NCBI RefSeq assembly: GCF_018449675.1
Contig: NZ_JAAVUZ010000006.1
Location: 144,695 to 208,694, forward strand
Source: Glaciihabitans sp. dw_435
Lineage (GTDB): Bacteria > Actinomycetota > Actinomycetes > Actinomycetales > Microbacteriaceae
Direction: 5' to 3'
DNA length: 64,000 bases
Below are positions 61,272 to 64,000 of this stretch, piece after piece. The notes beneath the pieces were generated by a model. The model was not told the DNA's origin. It saw only the letters and a program-made list of their open reading frames with translations, and ran no database searches. Made by a program: the position numbers and the translations under genes. Position 1 is the first letter of the stretch. Every line of letters begins with the position of its first letter.

Positions 61272-62689
61272 CAACCGAAGAGACGGACTACCGCGAGTCG
61301 GGGCTCGAGTTCGGTAAGGACTTCCTGCTGGGCTCCGCGACCGCGTCGTACCAGATCGAGGGTGCTGCTCACGAGGATGGCCGCGGTGTCTCGATCTGGG
61401 ACACCTTTAGCCACACCCCCGGCAAGATCACCAACGGCGACACCGGCGATGTTGCGGACGATCACTATCACCGGCTTGAGGAAGACCTCGACCTGATGGC
61501 GAGCATGAACCTCGAGGCATATAGGTTCTCCATCGCGTGGCCGCGCATCCAGCCGACCGGCTCCGGCCAGGTCAACAAGCTCGGGCTGGACTTCTACTCG
61601 CGCCTCGTCGATGGCCTCCTCGCCCGCGACATCAAGCCCATCGCGACTCTCTACCACTGGGATCTTCCGCAGGAGCTCGAGGACAAGGGCGGCTGGACCA
61701 ACCGCGACACCGCCTACCGATTTGCCGAGTACGCGGCGATCGTGGGTAAGGAACTGGGCGACCGCGTCGCCACCTGGACGACGTTGAACGAGCCGTGGTG
61801 CTCGGCCTACCTCGGCTACGGCTCGGGCGCGCACGCCCCCGGCGTGATGAGCCCGCTCGCCGCGCTCACCGCAGTGCACCACCTCAACCTCGCCCACGGT
61901 CTTGCTCTCACCGAGCTGCGCAACGTCGTGACCAACGACCCCGAGTACTCGGTGACGCTTAACTTCCACGTGCTGCGCCCCGGCGGACACGGCGAAGAAG
62001 AGGCCATGCGCCGCATCGACGCCCTGGCGAACCGCGCGTTCACCGGACCCATGCTCCTCGGGGCATATCCTCAGGATCTCCTCGAGGACACCGCGTCGAT
62101 CACCGACTGGCAGTTCGTTCTGCCCGGCGATCTCGAGCTCATCAAGCAGCCGATCGACATCCTCGGCGTGAACTACTACTCCACCGCCACCGTGCGCATG
62201 TGGGACGGCAAGTCTGAGCGCCAGAACGCCGACGGCCATAAGGACATGGGTGGCTCGCCCTTCCCCGGCAGTCGCGATGTGGAGTTCGTCGTGCAGAAGC
62301 CGCCGTACACCGAGATGGGCTGGAACATCGCGCCCGACGGTCTCGAAGAACTGCTGCTCTCGCTGAGCGCCCAGTTCCCCGACACCGCGCTCATGATCAC
62401 CGAGAACGGCGCCGCCTTTGCGGACGAGGTCGTCGACGGTCGGGTCAAGGACGACAAGCGCGTCGATTACCTGCAGCGTCACTTCGTTGCCGCGCACCGC
62501 GCCATGGCGAAGGGTGTCGACCTGCGCGGCTACCTCGTGTGGTCGCTGATGGACAACTTCGAGTGGGGCTACGGCTACACCAAACGGTTCGGTATCGTTC
62601 ACGTGAACTACGACAGCCAGGAACGCATCGTGAAGGACAGCGGTCACTGGCTGACCGAACTCATTCGTACCCGACGTATCCCCGGCTAG
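61268..62689 (+). CDS. bglB: Beta-glucosidase, glycoside hydrolase family 1
   Basis: Protein of 473 aa with GTG start overlapping the GH31 stop. GH1 TIM barrel: N-terminal FLLGSATASYQIEGAAHEDG, acid/base Glu175 in TTLNEPWCSAYLGYGSG, nucleophile Glu379 in MITENGAAF, and WSLMDNFEWGYGYTKRFGI near the end. Cytoplasmic. It splits beta-glucosides such as cellobiose left after alpha-xylosidase has removed xylose, so the two enzymes form a pair for xyloglucan oligosaccharides. The ROK gene starts 9 bases downstream. Confidence 0.94.
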   Translation: MTTEETDYRESGLEFGKDFLLGSATASYQIEGAAHEDGRGVSIWDTFSHTPGKITNGDTGDVADDHYHRLEEDLDLMASMNLEAYRFSIAWPRIQPTGSGQVNKLGLDFYSRLVDGLLARDIKPIATLYHWDLPQELEDKGGWTNRDTAYRFAEYAAIVGKELGDRVATWTTLNEPWCSAYLGYGSGAHAPGVMSPLAALTAVHHLNLAHGLALTELRNVVTNDPEYSVTLNFHVLRPGGHGEEEAMRRIDALANRAFTGPMLLGAYPQDLLEDTASITDWQFVLPGDLELIKQPIDILGVNYYSTATVRMWDGKSERQNADGHKDMGGSPFPGSRDVEFVVQKPPYTEMGWNIAPDGLEELLLSLSAQFPDTALMITENGAAFADEVVDGRVKDDKRVDYLQRHFVAAHRAMAKGVDLRGYLVWSLMDNFEWGYGYTKRFGIVHVNYDSQERIVKDSGHWLTELIRTRRIPG

Positions 62690-62698
62690 GAGCCACCC

Positions 62699-63886
62699 GT
62701 GAGCATGGCGCAAGGCCGGAACGAGGGGAAGGGCAACAGTAACGATTCTGTTCGCCGCCACAACCTCTCCGTTTTGTTGCGCCTCGTTCACGGCAACGAC
62801 GGGATCTCCCGGTCGCAGCTCACCCGCCAGACAGGGCTGAACCGCTCGACCATCGCCGCCCTCGTGGGCGAGCTGGTCGAGCGGGAGCTGGTGGTCGAGG
62901 TCGACCCGGATTCGCGCAATCAGGTGGGGCGTCCGAGTCCCATCGTGCGCCCGGGACCGCGGGCCGTGGGAATTGCGATCAACCCCGAGATCGATGCGAT
63001 CACCGTGGGGATCGTCGGCCTGGGAGGAACGGTGCTCCGGCGCATCCGCCACAATGTCGACCACGTTCCCACCGCGGAAGAGGCCGTCGCCATCAGTGCG
63101 CAGATCATCGACGGCCTGCGCGAGGAGTTTGACCTCGCGCACAGGGCCGTCGGAATTGGCGTCGCGGTGCCCGGACTCGTGCGCTCGCACGATGGCCTCG
63201 TGCGCCTCGCCCCCCACCTCGGCTGGGTGGACGAGCCGCTGTCGGAGATGCTCGAGGAGGCGACCGGATTCTCGGTGGTCGCCGCCAACGACGCCCGCCT
63301 CGGCACGCTGGCCGAGAGCACCTTCGGCGCCGGTCGCGGACTGACCGACCTGATCTACCTCAACGGCGGTGCCAGCGGCATCGGTGGCGGGGCGATCGTC
63401 AACGGTTCTCCGCTGCGCGGCGTCTCGGGCTACGCGGGGGAGCTCGGTCACACGCTCGTCAATTCTTCCGGCGTGGTGTGCCACTGTGGGGCGGTCGGAT
63501 GCCTCGAGACCGAGGTTCGTCGATCGACCCTGTTGCAGCTGACCGGCGTTGACGTGGAGGACGCCGACGATCTCGAGGCCGCCATGCTCGAATCCTCGTC
63601 CGCGGAAGTGACGGAGGAGATTGACCGGCAGGTGGACACCCTCGCCATCACCCTCCGCAATGCCATCAACACCCTGAACCCGCAGCTGATCGTGCTCGGC
63701 GGTTTCCTCGGATCGCTGTACGCGGTGAACCCGGGTCGTCTCGAGCGAGGGGCGACCGACCAGTCGCTGCCCGCGGCGCGCGACAGCGTGCGGATCGCGC
63801 GCGCCGAACTCGGCAAGAACCTCCTCATCATCGGAGCGGCCGAGCTCGCGTTCGAAAGCATCCTCGCGGACCCCTCCAGCTTCTAA
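62699..63886 (+). CDS. ROK family transcriptional regulator
   Basis: Protein of 395 aa, GTG at 62699 with AGGAG overlapping the bglB stop. HTH SQLTRQTGLNRSTIAALVGEL (about 42-63). ROK domain with AVGIGVAVPGLVRSHDG, NGGASGIGGGAIVNG, GELGHTLVNS and zinc motif CHCGAVGCLETE. Close paralogue of the ROK protein at 54021 but without its repeat tail; the two bracket the same transporter/glycosidase operon. It is probably co-transcribed with bglB and could control the operon together with, or in place of, the upstream ROK protein. Confidence 0.9.
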   Translation: MSMAQGRNEGKGNSNDSVRRHNLSVLLRLVHGNDGISRSQLTRQTGLNRSTIAALVGELVERELVVEVDPDSRNQVGRPSPIVRPGPRAVGIAINPEIDAITVGIVGLGGTVLRRIRHNVDHVPTAEEAVAISAQIIDGLREEFDLAHRAVGIGVAVPGLVRSHDGLVRLAPHLGWVDEPLSEMLEEATGFSVVAANDARLGTLAESTFGAGRGLTDLIYLNGGASGIGGGAIVNGSPLRGVSGYAGELGHTLVNSSGVVCHCGAVGCLETEVRRSTLLQLTGVDVEDADDLEAAMLESSSAEVTEEIDRQVDTLAITLRNAINTLNPQLIVLGGFLGSLYAVNPGRLERGATDQSLPAARDSVRIARAELGKNLLIIGAAELAFESILADPSSF

Positions 63887-64000
63887 GTCCGCCCGACGCC
63901 TTCGCGGCATGGCGCCCCCGTCGCCCGGTGCCCCGTGGCCTGGTCGCCGGTTTGGCAGGGCCGCCGACGCGAACGCGGGCGAATGCGGCTCTTCGGGGCG
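63887..64000. other. Window end, no gene seen
   Basis: 114 bases of GC-rich sequence after the ROK stop. No clear terminator or start of a gene could be supported. Confidence 0.5.

Noticed and set aside
57846..63910. Long minus-strand open frames (854 and 952 residues) opposite the GH31/GH1 operon
   Set aside because: They mirror the codon bias of the plus-strand genes; the plus strand has full glycosidase motifs and overlapping start/stop codons.

Overview
The window is high-GC, densely packed DNA with many GTG starts and 1-4 base gene overlaps. Its gene repertoire (araB-araD-araA order, BxlEFG-like transporter, CebR-like and LacI-type operators, CUT1 sugar importers without their own ATPase) fits a Gram-positive actinobacterium, most likely of the Microbacteriaceae type. 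That assignment is inference from protein style, not from a marker gene. No rRNA, tRNA, CRISPR array, insertion sequence or phage gene was seen.

Most of the window is a carbohydrate-uptake and pentose/hemicellulose catabolism region. 1-2811: end of a CUT1 (AglEFG-like) transporter. 3035-6267: a second CUT1 transporter whose binding-protein gene converges on its two permease genes. 6476-19458 is a housekeeping interruption: ABC exporter, DUF305 and DUF3105 proteins, cystathionine beta-synthase and a cystathionine gamma-synthase/lyase, a cation/Ca2+ exchanger, an SMP-30-like hydrolase, and a GT2-GtrA plus GT39 (YkcC/YkcB-like) pair. 19616-20578: an atypical cyclase-family protein.

20669-42134 is a pentose block: a ROK regulator, MmsAB-ChvE transporter 1, a LacI regulator, araBDA, ChvE-MmsAB transporter 2, a YtfQRT-YjfF-like furanose transporter and another LacI regulator. 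42864-52832 (minus strand) carries xylB, xylA, a GH43 and a GH3 xylosidase and a BxlEFG-like xylo-oligosaccharide importer. It is divergent from a LacI regulator at 52989 with a CGAAA-N-TTTCG operator between them. 54021-63886 (plus strand) holds a ROK regulator with a repeat tail, a CUT1 importer, a GH31 alpha-xylosidase, a GH1 beta-glucosidase and a second ROK regulator. This looks like a xyloglucan/cello-oligosaccharide module.

Together these genes would import arabinose, xylose, xylo-oligosaccharides and xyloglucan or cello-oligosaccharides. Intracellular glycosidases would trim the oligomers, and AraABD and XylAB would feed xylulose-5-phosphate into the pentose phosphate pathway. None of the four CUT1 importers has a local ATPase, which implies a shared MsiK/MsmX-type subunit elsewhere. 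The most interesting non-coding signals are: a GCGTTAACT inverted repeat around the ROK/MmsAB genes; a palindrome at both ends of the 3.0-6.3 kb transporter; stem-loops next to binding-protein genes in four operons; an 83-bp tandem hairpin repeat upstream of araB; and an identical 21-bp (7-residue) repeat tail on one ROK regulator.
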